Source of the DNA: Fonsecaea monophora
Taxonomy: Eukaryota; Ascomycota; Eurotiomycetes; Chaetothyriales; Herpotrichiellaceae
Direction of reading: 5' to 3'
Assembly (NCBI RefSeq): GCF_001642475.1
Contig: NW_019174070.1
Location: 1 to 64,000 of the forward strand
DNA: 64,000 nt
This document shows positions 31,203 to 41,217 of the stretch, piece after piece. The stretch's first letter is position 1; every line of letters starts with the position of its first letter. The translations under genes and the position numbers were made by a program. The notes below the pieces were generated by a model. The model had not been told where the DNA came from, made no database searches, and saw nothing but the letters and a program-made list of their open reading frames with translations.

Positions 31203-33613
31203 TGGCGATGGCGATGGCGATGACAATGACGACGCTATTGTTGTTATTGTCACATCACCCATGCCCTGAATCTCTGACAGGATTTTGGACAATTGATTGA
31301 CAATCGAGCTGAGAACCTCTTCCCCCAGTATAAGTCCAAGTGTTGACGCAAGAGAGAATGTGAGACGTCATTCATTACCCAATGAAGGTATGAATGGGGG
31401 ACTACGATACCGACTTCCTGTCAGTCGTTTCCGTGGCACATTTTGCTTTGTGTTTGCATTGTTTTCTGCCAAATCTTACTACCACTTTGATGGGGAAAAT
31501 AAAGAGAGAGAAAAGAAGAAGCCTGCCAATCCTTTCCCGGTCTCGAATGGTCTTGGTGATCCAGGTTGGTAGATAGGTTAGTAGAGAGATGGACGGATGG
31601 ATGGATAGATATGCTGGGTCGTTTGTCGCATTGTATGGTTTGTCTTCTGCCTCCCGTCGATGCCCGTTCCTCTATCAACGTGGTACGTCGCACCGTCGCA
31701 CCGTTTACTTTCCCGAGAACTAGCATTGCCTTGAACTGTCTGTCTCCCACCGACTGACTATCTGATCAACCAAATAGCTGCCCATCTACCTGGCCTCGCC
31801 CCTGCTGCTCCTCGATCCCAACCGGGTCCTGAGAAAAATGCCGATCCTTGGACGTCCGGTCACGGCCACGTTCAGGCTGTGATGCTACTGCTCGCCGTTT
31901 GCGGCCCTTGGCCCGAGGACAATGAGGAAAACGCACAAAGACGTGGCCCTATAGTGTTCGTGTACCCTATCTACTTTTTTTGAATTCCAGAGAACGGCTT
32001 TCCAAGAGCCACTGTTCGCAGCGGACGGAACGTGACAAGTGGGCAGTGGGGTGGTAGATGGTGGGCACTGGGTACGCATTCACTCATGGTGTCACACTCA
32101 CCCCGGCAAGAGTGGGAGAGGACGGAGCGGATTCCAGGAGATTGCGTCGTAGTGGCACTTGGGAAGTAGATCAACTAAAGAGATCTATCTGCCATGCTAT
32201 TAGATAGACAGGTATCTACCTAGTGTGGTACAGCACATACCCGGTGGCATGGACGTATGTATACAGTATGTATTGGCCAGGATGGACATGTGGTTTGAAA
32301 GTAACAAGTCACAAGTCCAAGTAGAAATTTCTTGGCACTGACTCGCTTCAAAAGCTCGACCAGAAAAAAAAAGGGGGCTCGTCAGCCTCGTCCAGGGGTC
32401 GACCCCTCGACTGACGCATCCATCATTTGACACCTCGACACCAGCTGTTTCCAAGATATCTTACATTGCAGAACTGCCCCTCCTTCTCACATAAATTACA
32501 CGAGCATCATAAAAAAAGTTCCGTGGAAAAAGCCATCGACAGCCACGCGTGCCAAGGTGGTTGTAAAGGAGAGAGAGACGAAAAAAAAGACTAAGCTCGG
32601 AGCTCGCAGATGTATTATTTACATGGCGCGACGGGGGGACCATGTCGGGTCATCTACGAAATGTGCAATCGACGCGACGCTCTCGTGCGCAGGGGGCCTG
32701 GATGCTGCTGCGCCTGGTGGCCAGCGGAATGGGGCGGGGCGGGGATGCATCTCGAGACAGAGAGCACTTCAAAACCGAACAGCTCTCTGCACACAGCCGA
32801 GGAAGACGCAGACAAAATCGACGGATCCGGCAAATCTCCCAGCCAGTACAACAACAGAGAAGAACAATGAACTTGGGCGGTTCGCACGAGAAGAACCCAA
32901 GAAACAAGAGTTTTGGCCGCATCGGGATGGATAACGGACGAACAAAGAATTTTTTCTTGTTGCAAAATCTTCCATGGTTTTTCTCTTAACCCTTCCCCCA
33001 AAAACCCTTGACCGTCTTCGGGAATGGAATAGATTTCAACAACAATGGCCGTCCGTCGTGCTCTCGAAGCAGAAGAAAGGGCACTTGGGGAGGGGTGTGT
33101 GCATGGTGGGTGGGAAGCGAGCACAGTCCTTCCCCTTTTCTTTGATCGCCTGAACCCAGCGAATGCGTTTCCCTCTTCCGCTTCTCGTCATGAGCCATAC
33201 CTTCTCAAACACGGTTACTGTATGTATGTGGGTAGGTATTCCAGACTCTGCGTGACTGTTTGTAGGTGAATCTGCCGAGAATCCGTCAAAAGTGTTTCAA
33301 AATAACGGATCGAAAAAGTCTTCACTCACCCGTGCAAGGCCCGCATGGTCAAGGTTCTGCATCTTCGATGTGGAAGCACTGTGTCACAGAAGCGAAGCTG
33401 ATGGCACAAAGACGCTGTCTGAAGACAAAGGTAGGCACCGAGCACCGGGCCACATAAAGACCACTTCAACACGGCGGGTTGGCGAGAACGTGCTTAAAAC
33501 CCTGTAGAGGACTTTCTTCCACTCCCTCAAGTATCTCAACTTAGTCCAGTCGCTTCTTCACCCGACCTTACCTACCTCCACCCATAAACATATATATATA
33601 ACACAGACACAAA
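31203..33613. other. Long gene-free interval between the two UBA-like-repeat genes
   Basis: About 2.4 kb with GATGGC, GGATGGATAG and other microsatellites near 31205-31245 and 31565-31610, and A/T runs. Short frames on both strands are not supported. No transposon remnant was recognised between the paralogs. Confidence 0.5.
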
Positions 33614-35662
33614 ATGTCCACTCCCGGAGGTCCGCCCGGATCTGGAGGCCCGCGTGCCTTGACATCAATCGAGCGCAGGAAAGCAGTTAATGCTCTGCGA
33701 GACCGGCTCAGACCCAACGTTACCGACCGCACTTTGCTGGAGAGATACCTCGAGACCACAAATTGGGATTCCGATGCTGCCTATAACTTGTGGCAAGCCG
33801 ATAGGGCCAGGATGCTTGCGGGTGATAACCCAGAAGAGTCAGACTCCAGCAGCGAAGACTCTGAAGACGATAGCTCAAGCGACCTAAGTCCCCCCGCCAG
33901 TGATGGTGCTGCTGCTGGCTCTTCCGCTTCTCCTAAAGCCACATCTGCTGCTGCTGCTACCGCCACTGCTGCTGCTTCTTCTTCTCCTGCTTCTCCCGGT
34001 TCTGATGCTTCTGATGCTTCGGCGACAAGCGACAATTCCAACAAAAAGAAAACATTCAAGGCTATGCGCGAAAGCCAGATCGGCCCCCGTTTCAACAGCA
34101 ACTTGGAACAAGAGCGTCGGGACGCCGCCCTTGCACTTCGTCTGCAGTTTGAATCCGAGGTAGACGACGGAACCACCCTGAGTCCTTCAGAGGCAATCCT
34201 CCTTCTCCATGTCAATCTGTGGGATCTTGGCGAGGCGATCGACAGCTTCACAGCGTTGGACGATATTCGCCTGAGATTGAGTGACTATGACCGGATGCGC
34301 ACACATCTGCCGTCAGAGGTTGACCCTGAAGAGGTCGACATCACGAGAGAACAAGATGAACGGCTGGCCGAGTTCATGAACATCACAGGGCGACCTGACT
34401 GGTGGTCCCTTCGTGTGCTGTTGCAGGAGCAGAACTGGAATTTGATCGAGGCCATTTCGTTCTGGTTTTTGCGTGGAGTGCCTCCAGTTCACCCGTCCAA
34501 GAAGGAGGTGAAAAGATCCACCAAAGCAGATCCCAAGGGAAATAAAATCAGCTTCGGCATCCGTGTCGGCGTCGACGAGACGTCGTTGAAATGGCCCAAG
34601 CCCGAACAATGTGAAGCTCCAGCAGCGATTTTCATGGACGAGAAGTGGGGTGTAGAACCAGATCAGTATACGCCAGAGGAAGTCTCCGACACACAGGAGG
34701 ACGAGGAGAAGGGCAAGGGCAAAGGCAAAGGCAAAAAGGCCAAGAAGCCCAGAAAGGGCAACAAGCCCAATAGTGCTGAAGGCTTCCTCATCAGCGTCGA
34801 TGGTGATCCTGTCGAAAGAGCGTACAAAGGTTTTCCAAATCCGGCCAAATTCCTCGTCGAGCACATCTCCAAGGGCAAGTATACCTTCAAGCGCTTCAGA
34901 CAGTTGAAAAAGTTCCAATGGCCAGACCTTGAAAAGCCAAAGGCGACACGGTCTCAGTCGGGCCGCGTAGATTTTGACTGGAACAACTCGTCCCATATCC
35001 AGCTGCTGAACAATTGGCGTCGACAGGCAGTTGGCAGAACAACCAAAGCCTCCAGGCAGGATCCCGGTCAACCATGGTCCAAGGAGGAAGACGATTATCT
35101 GATCAAGTTGTCCGAGGACCTCGCCAACGAGAAGAAGAAAAAGTCCACCAAAGCGTCCAAAGAGAAGAGATTGATAGTCTCTACCAAGACGAAGGAGGAG
35201 TGGGCAGAGAAGTTCAACAAGAAATTCACTGGCACGATTCAGGCAGGGTCGACAGAACCACGCGTTGACCGGACAATAGCGGCACTGATGCAACGCAGAT
35301 GCCGCATCAAGGAGCTTGTCGACCGCTTCAAGGTCAAAGCAGACCAGAAGTGGTTTGCGAAAATAGAGCTGAAGGCCGACAAGACTCGCAAGCGCTCCGA
35401 CGTATCTGATGACGAAGACGCAGCCCCATCCAAAAAGACCAAAGCCGACAAGAAGCGCAGGCGCTCCGACGTGTCTGATGACGAAGACGCAGCCCCATCC
35501 AAAAAGACCAAAGCTGACAAAGTCGCTGATGGCGCGGAAGACGCCGAGGACGCCGAAGAGTCAGATGGCGGCGAGGAGGTTCCCATGGACATTTCCTCGG
35601 GCCAGGATGCTGAAGAATCAGATAGCGATGGGCAGGACGCTCCCATGGATCTATCGGACTAA
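33614..35662 (+). CDS. Charged protein with UBA-like repeats (paralog B)
   Basis: An intronless protein of 682 aa with the same architecture as the gene at 28770-31202. UBA-like segments lie near residues 18-65 (TTNWDSDAAYNLW), 168-215 (HVNLWDLGEAIDSF) and 243-290 (EQNWNLIEAISFW). A Ser/Ala-rich linker (about 72-140) separates the first two. The C-terminal block repeats the paralog's motifs: FLVEHISKGKYTFKRF (about 413-428), RVDFDWNNSSHIQLLNNWRR (about 451-470), PWSKEEDDYLIKL, EEWAEKFNKKFTGT and LMQRRCRIKELVDRF. Lys-rich runs near 366-384 and in the C-terminal tandem repeat could be nuclear localisation signals. The C-terminus is acidic and ends MDLSD. I know no function for this family. Confidence 0.7.
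   Translation: MSTPGGPPGSGGPRALTSIERRKAVNALRDRLRPNVTDRTLLERYLETTNWDSDAAYNLWQADRARMLAGDNPEESDSSSEDSEDDSSSDLSPPASDGAAAGSSASPKATSAAAATATAAASSSPASPGSDASDASATSDNSNKKKTFKAMRESQIGPRFNSNLEQERRDAALALRLQFESEVDDGTTLSPSEAILLLHVNLWDLGEAIDSFTALDDIRLRLSDYDRMRTHLPSEVDPEEVDITREQDERLAEFMNITGRPDWWSLRVLLQEQNWNLIEAISFWFLRGVPPVHPSKKEVKRSTKADPKGNKISFGIRVGVDETSLKWPKPEQCEAPAAIFMDEKWGVEPDQYTPEEVSDTQEDEEKGKGKGKGKKAKKPRKGNKPNSAEGFLISVDGDPVERAYKGFPNPAKFLVEHISKGKYTFKRFRQLKKFQWPDLEKPKATRSQSGRVDFDWNNSSHIQLLNNWRRQAVGRTTKASRQDPGQPWSKEEDDYLIKLSEDLANEKKKKSTKASKEKRLIVSTKTKEEWAEKFNKKFTGTIQAGSTEPRVDRTIAALMQRRCRIKELVDRFKVKADQKWFAKIELKADKTRKRSDVSDDEDAAPSKKTKADKKRRRSDVSDDEDAAPSKKTKADKVADGAEDAEDAEESDGGEEVPMDISSGQDAEESDSDGQDAPMDLSD
35393..35530 (+). 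repeat. 69-bp tandem duplication in coding sequence
   Basis: Two adjacent units, 35393-35461 and 35462-35530, nearly identical in DNA. Each encodes RSDVSDDEDAAPSKKTKADK plus three basic residues. The low divergence indicates recent duplication. Confidence 0.85.
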
Positions 35663-36007
35663 CCTATGAAGCGGAGATGGGAAGAGTGGCCTGTTTGCTG
35701 ACGCGCAGATTTCATTTCACGACGAGAGGGAGCCGGTTGCGCATCGGCGACCACACCGGTGCGGGATTGTAAGAGATGATAAAGACAAGTCGATCCGCTG
35801 TTGTCACAGATTTTTGCCTGTTTGGGATTTATTTCGTATCGATAGTATGGAGTTTCTTTGGAATTTTGCCCGCTCATTGCGCACCAGATCTGGCTGTCCG
35901 CACCGAAACCAGGTCAACAACGACGTATAATTGAACAATTCAGATGTTGTACACATGATTAATGCTGCAGTGAGCCATTTCACCGCATTCTGTGAAGACA
36001 ATCATGC
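35663..36007. other. Convergent 3' region
   Basis: About 345 nt between the plus-strand paralog B and the minus-strand dus1. It should hold both 3' UTRs; nothing else is seen. Confidence 0.5.
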
Positions 36008-37736
36008 TCAGCCGAAAACCAGTGTAGGCTTAGCGAGTTCTTCTTTCGTAGTGCTGTGCACTGGCAGATCAGGTGTCTCAGCGACATCGATCGACCGGCC
36101 TGCATTGTCCTCGTTGCCTGCGACTTCCCTCGAGCCCTCCTTGGATGTCCCCTTGACCGGTTGCATGGCACCCATCTTGACAGCGTCGTCTGGTAGCGGC
36201 CGGACATAGGGCTGACAGACCCACCACGGCCTCCGATATTTCATCCTGGTTTTCTCTGTGGGCGTCAGGTCATTCTCGTGTAGCTGCTCCACTTCGCCTT
36301 CAGCTGCAGGTTTGTGTTCGACCTCGGATAACGCTGTATATTCATCGAGGCCCGTCTTAACCACCGCTTCCACCATGGCAAGAACTCCCTCGAAGCTATC
36401 CATGTCTCCGCATCGTGTTTGTGCCAACGCATCTCGGATGTTGGTGTGCGTCGAAACCAGGGGACGAAGGAGTTGGAACAGGTGTCCTTGCATTGGCCTC
36501 AGACTCGGATCAAACCTTTGCTTGGGCAACCGTTTTTGTCTTTTTCTCGGTGGAAGCTCAGCATCGATCGCTTCGGTTTTCGGAGGCATCTCTTCAGGAT
36601 CACCGGGGACATAAAGAGGCTTGCGCACGGGTGGTTCTCTGCCCAAGACATGGCGATGGATGATGTCAAGATATCTTCGGAACACGGCGTCCACACGGTA
36701 TCCCCCTTTCCCATCTGGCCCGTACCAGTACTCTCGGGGGTTGTATTCTTTGGGCGGGTCGGCAAAAATTGTGGGATCACATATATTGCCTTCTGCACTC
36801 ATGACACCATCAGCCCCAGTAGCAGCTAGGCATGATTCTAGGTCGCCTGAATTCAGAATGTTCCCGTTCGCAAAGATAACCGTCTCTGGCGGTAGCTGTT
36901 CCCGGAGGTATCGAATCATTTGCCAGTCCGCGAGACCAGTATTGTGGCCTTTCTGTTCTCTCCGTCTCCCGTGCACTGTCAATATGCTGGCGCCGGCGGA
37001 GAGAATCATCTTTGCATACTCCAGGGTCTTCTCCTTGGTGTCCAGAATCCTCATCTTGGCCGTCACAGGAACCGAGAGCTCATTATGCAATTTGTTGATC
37101 ATCTTGTAGATTGTGTCCCAGTCTTCTTGCAGAAAAGCTCCGTAGCGCCCATTCCTGGCAATGCCCTGCGGACATCCCAAATTCAAGTCAACCGCGTCAC
37201 AGTAAGGGGCCACATATTGTGCCGCCTCGAGGAGATCTTCGGGCTTATTCGCGCAAAACTGGACGAACAACGGTCGGTCCAAAGTCGGATTGCCATCAAG
37301 CCATAGCGACGCTGAGGCTCTCTCCTTGGAAACCAGACTGCTTTTGGTGGGCTGGAAGTGTTCGTCTCGAAATCTTGCTGTTTCTCGGAACAACCTCGCG
37401 TGCAGCATAGGCGTATACGCTAGAAAGGACTTTGAGCGCTCTTCATCGAGGTAGGACCGCGTGAGGAGTCTCCAAGCCTGGAGAACAAGTCAACACATCT
37501 GGTGAAGCGGCGAGCATGGAGGGAGAACGGACGAACTCTGAGCGATCGACCATAGGAGCCATTATGTATTTTGGGCTGCCGATGCTTTCGTAGAAGGCCC
37601 TGCCTGTCAGCTTTGACGGCGACGACATATGGCCTACGCCAGCGACCGCCGTCTCTGCCATGACCTTAAACGGAGAAATATGTCTCTGAATCTGTTGGTA
37701 TAGGTCTACTACCGACTGGAGGACTGGCCTAGACAT
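36008..37736 (-). CDS. DUS1: tRNA-dihydrouridine synthase, Dus1 type
   Basis: FMN- and NADPH-dependent enzyme reducing uridine to dihydrouridine at tRNA positions 16/17. The protein is 557 aa. Exons in transcript order are 37736-37533 and 37477-36008, joined in phase 0 after MAPMVDRSEF to give AWRLLTRSYLDEER. The active-site Cys170 lies in LNLGCPQGIARNGRYGAFL. Other family blocks are LFVQFCANKPEDLLEAA, VTAKMRILDT, ILTVHGRRREQKG, VIFANGNI and GADGVMSAEGNI. A basic stretch (ELPPRKRQKRLPKQR) follows the catalytic barrel, then the helical domain and an acidic tail. The donor is GTCCGT, which is non-ideal. Internal Met26 or Met37 could be the start. The next gene on the same strand encodes an RNA-end-recognition domain protein. 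Confidence 0.92.
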
Positions 37737-38210
37737 GGGCAGTCTCTAAGGAAAGTTGTGCTAGGAGAGCATCGTACTACGCAGTGAAGAAGGTCATCAG
37801 TAGTCTCGGGGAGCCATGCAGGCGAAAGAGAGTGACAGAATAATGAATATGGCATTGCGCAGCGGGCAAACCAAAAAAATAGTGAATGGCGCTTGACAGT
37901 CAGATACTTTGACGTAGTAACTGCTACGGTGCACTTTAGGGTCCCTCTTGCGCAGCTTACTCCGTACAGCCTCGCATCTACAATATTCCTTGTTCAAGAC
38001 AACACCATACTCTGAAAAGGCACACCCCATGCTGTCCCGAGGAATAATCGCCCTCGACAAATCTCTACGGTCCATCCGGCGCGCACCCGGTCCCGTTGCC
38101 ACTGACAGCGGAATGTATGGGTGACTGTATGCGAGCTTAGCTTTTCCTTGCAACCCATCGAGCGCGCACATTGACTTCCACCCGGAAAGCCAGATACAAG
38201 ATCGCTTCGA
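37737..38210. other. Intergenic region, no supported gene
   Basis: About 470 nt between two minus-strand genes, presumably the dus1 promoter. Nothing specific is seen. Confidence 0.5.
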
Positions 38211-38829
38211 CTATTGCGGTAGGAGACTGACACCGCCATCCTCGGAATTAACATCCACCGTCTCATCATCCTCTCTCAAGCCACTGCCGAAGATCTTGTC
38301 GATTCGCTTTTCGCGGTCCCAGACAATCTCAGCCTCCCCGTTCTCAGAGATCCGTTTGAAGTATTTGATGCGATGTTGGGGAATCCAGTCTTCCTCGGTG
38401 ACCTCGGAGATCCAATGGGTCGCGGCGAGTTCCTTGATACCGGCGAACCGTTCCAGATAGCCAATGATGTATCTTGACATGTCAAGATCAGTATCCCATT
38501 GGAGCCGCTTGAGGACATCTACGAAGCATTCGTCAGTATGCCAGCCTCTCGAAGGTCGTGTGGGGGTGATGTGTGCGCGCCGTACCTTGGGCTGATCTCA
38601 TTTTGGGGACTGACACCTCGCTGGGCGTATTTGGCATTCCCTGCTTCCCCTGCTTCTTGTGCTTCGAATAGTGCTCCAGCTCTTGTATCCTCTTCACTTC
38701 GTCCTTTTCCTCTTGCAGTCTTTCTTCCTCGATATCTTTGAGGTGCTTTTCCGCGACACCTCTTAAACGACCTATCGAATCTGAAGATTGGCTCGGCGTT
38801 GTGTCCCCTAGACGGTCGTTTCCCGCCAT
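38211..38829 (-). CDS. MJ1316 (DUF504) RNA end-recognition domain protein
   Basis: Small protein of 183 aa. Exons in transcript order are 38829-38586 and 38518-38211; the phase-1 join gives RSAQ-D-VLKRLQWDTDLD. The N-terminal 80 residues are a charged coiled coil (EKHLKDIEEERLQEEKDEVKR cut by Lys-rich text). The C-terminal domain matches MJ1316/DUF504 (PF04457): VLKRLQWDTDLDMSRYIIGY, ERFAGIKELAATHW, EEDWIPQHRIKYFKRI and EIVWDREKRIDKIFGSG. This domain has been proposed to recognise RNA 2',3'-cyclic or 3' ends, and it occurs fused to nucleases or ligases in other proteins. Here it stands with a coiled coil only, so the partner or reaction is unknown. Confidence 0.85.
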
Positions 38830-39443
38830 CAGGTACAATATCTTGACTCAGCCTATTAAGTAGTTGATGAAAGGGGACGAGGATCTGGTAATGCCATCCT
38901 CATATTGTTTGTTCTTTCTTGCTGATGTCAAAGGAATCTTGCTGTGGCGCAGCACCGCTTGTGCCGATTCCCATACAATGACTCACCCTGTTAAATTGAG
39001 TCCCTCTCATCGAGAAAAGCTCGTGGGATAGCCATGCTCATTTCCGGGGCGAAGGAAGTCTATGGTCGAAGCGAGGCTCTCGCCCCCGAAATCTGAGTCA
39101 TTGCAGGCACAAGGCGTTCCGACTGGGGAGTCAAATCACCCGTTGAGGAAACTTGTGAGTCCCATCATATTATGAGCCAGACTTCAATCACGATCACTGG
39201 GATCGAACCTGTTATCATACATGCTTGAGAGTTGCTGGTTACTTCAGAGAACTGGAGGTTGTGGGGGACAAAGACCGAACATTCTTTTCCGAGAGATCGC
39301 CGTGACCTTCGGCTACGTCCCATTCGAAAAGCCGATTTAGTCATGATCATCATCCCTTTCTTCCCTGAATGACTCCCAGTCATGGACGATACCATGTCCA
39401 ACCAACATGTCGAGAAACTTGACTCCGGAACCAACTTGAGATT
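38830..39443. other. Divergent intergenic region
   Basis: About 610 nt between the DUF504 gene (minus) and the hydrolase gene (plus). The hydrolase could have an extra upstream exon here, but none is supported. Confidence 0.5.
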
Positions 39444-40930
39444 ATGACCCTTGGTCGCGGTGGCAGTGGCTCCTCCACCATAGGACGATGCTTGAAAGCG
39501 AATATCCCCAGCTTCCGACGCAGCTTGAGCCAATTTCGTGTGATTGAACACGAAGTGCGGGCCCAACATACGCGGCACTGGCCGAGGGGAACAGAAGTTG
39601 GCTACGAAAACAGCTTGAGGCTCGCTGTCAAGCAATACGTTCCTCATGAGCGGAGGGATCCGGCACCCGACGATATCACTTTCATCGCGGCACATGCCAA
39701 TGGCTTTCCCAAGGTTAGTGCTCTCTTAGTTCCACTGCTCACCGCACCAGTCGAGGGTTCATATGCCTAATGCTATCATCAGGAGCTATATGAGCCTCTG
39801 TTCGAGGACCTATATACGAAACTAAAATCCTTGGGGAGAGGTATCCGAGGAATTTGGATTGCCGACCTGGCCCATCAGGGCCAGAGTCACGCCCTCAATG
39901 AAAAAGCTCTGGGCAACGATCGTACGTCTGGGACCTGGTCTAATTCCGGGGATTTGCTAATGTGTTGCAGCAAACTGGTGGGATGGTGCTAGAGATCTTC
40001 TCTTTCTGATAAACCAGAAGCAAGACGAGTTGCCTCAACCACTCTTAGGGATTGGACACAGCATGGGGGCGTCGCAATTGTATATTCTACTCGCCAATTT
40101 GAAAGTACATGCATTGACTATTATATAGGGCACAGCTTGCACTTCTTCACCCCAGGTTGTTGCAGGCTCTCATTCTGGTTGATCCGGTCATACAAACCGA
40201 GAATCCAAGCAAAACATTCGCTAAGCCGTCCACCTACCGTCGAGATATCTGGCCATCCCGTCGAGAAGCACGGGAAAAGTTCGCGAGCAGCAAGTTCTAT
40301 CAGCGCTGGGATCCGAGGGTCTTTGAGAAGTGGGTGCAATATGGTCTGCGGGACTTACCCACGGAACTCTACCCAGAGAGAAGTGAGGGTAAAGAACCAC
40401 AGGTGACTTTAACTACACCCAAATCTCAAGAGGTCTTCTCTTATCTAAGACCAAAATATAACGGTACTCCCGGAATTCCACCAGAGAGGGATCGGGCGGT
40501 GTATGGGGATATGCATCCGGAGGATGTGGAGGAGGGATATCCCTTCTATCGACCTGAACCCGCCGAAATCTTCCGTCGACTTCCCGAGCTGAAGCCACCT
40601 GTTTTGTACATATTCGGAGACCAGTCTGAGCTCGCAACGCCAGAGCTTCGGCGGAAGAAGATGGCGAGTACTGGTGTCGGGGTGGGTGGGAGTGGAGGTC
40701 AAGCCGAGGATCGAGTCAAAGAGGTCGTTTTGGCGGACTGTGGTCACTTAGTCCCTATGTTGAAAGTCGGCGAGTGTGCTGATGCTGCAGCCTCGTTCGC
40801 AGATGCTGAAGTGACTCGTTGGGAGCAGATAACGAAGGAGTGGCAGCAGCGTTGGCTCCAACGATCTAGGAGTGAGAGAGTCGGTATTGACGAGGAATGG
40901 AAGAAGATGATTGGTCCGAGGGATACATAG
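39444..40930 (+). CDS. Alpha/beta hydrolase
   Basis: Serine hydrolase of the alpha/beta fold, 439 aa. Exons are 39444-39713, 39783-39921, 39971-40079 and 40129-40930, with introns of 69, 49 and 49 nt. The joins give FIAAHANGFPK|ELYEPLFEDLY, IWIADLAHQGQS...LGND|PNWWD and GIGHSMGASQL|AQLALLHPRLL. The nucleophile is Ser167 in GHSMG. A probable acid lies in LYIFGDQSEL, and the catalytic His in VLADCGHLVPM. The family is common in filamentous fungi, where homologs are often labelled 'toxin biosynthesis protein'; that label carries no functional evidence, and no biosynthetic enzymes adjoin this gene. The donor GTATAT at 40080 was preferred over GTACAT at 40105 because it restores the conserved HPRLL block. 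The 5' end is the weakest part. Confidence 0.85.
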
Positions 40931-41217
40931 TAACCAGTGAAATAAAGGGTAGTACCAATGAAACCGAGTCTTAACAACCAATTGTAGACACATCCCTAGG
41001 ATGAGGCAGCCTTGAGTGAGTGGCAGCCTTGCGGCTTCCCTGCCAAGCCAACCAGAGCAGGCATTTTCGGAAAATAGATATTCCGAAATTACCAGCCACC
41101 CGCCGCCCTTCCGTGTCCTTTCAAGTTTTGCACCTTCGAGATGTCCCGCCTCACCATAGTTCCAGTACACGACCGCATTGCAGCATCAACCGCGCTTTTC
41201 GAATCGCGTAAGCCATC

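Noticed and set aside
32557..33507. Several overlapping short frames on both strands between the UBA-like paralogs
   Set aside because: All are short, in mutually contradictory frames and without motifs.
34313..35293. 326-codon minus-strand frame opposite paralog B
   Set aside because: It mirrors the Lys-rich coding strand as Leu/Phe-rich text; the plus strand has conserved blocks shared with the paralog.
40105..40135. Alternative third intron of the alpha/beta hydrolase (GTACAT donor)
   Set aside because: It would be only 31 nt and would leave a non-family insertion; the GTATAT donor at 40080 with the ATATAG acceptor restores the conserved sequence.
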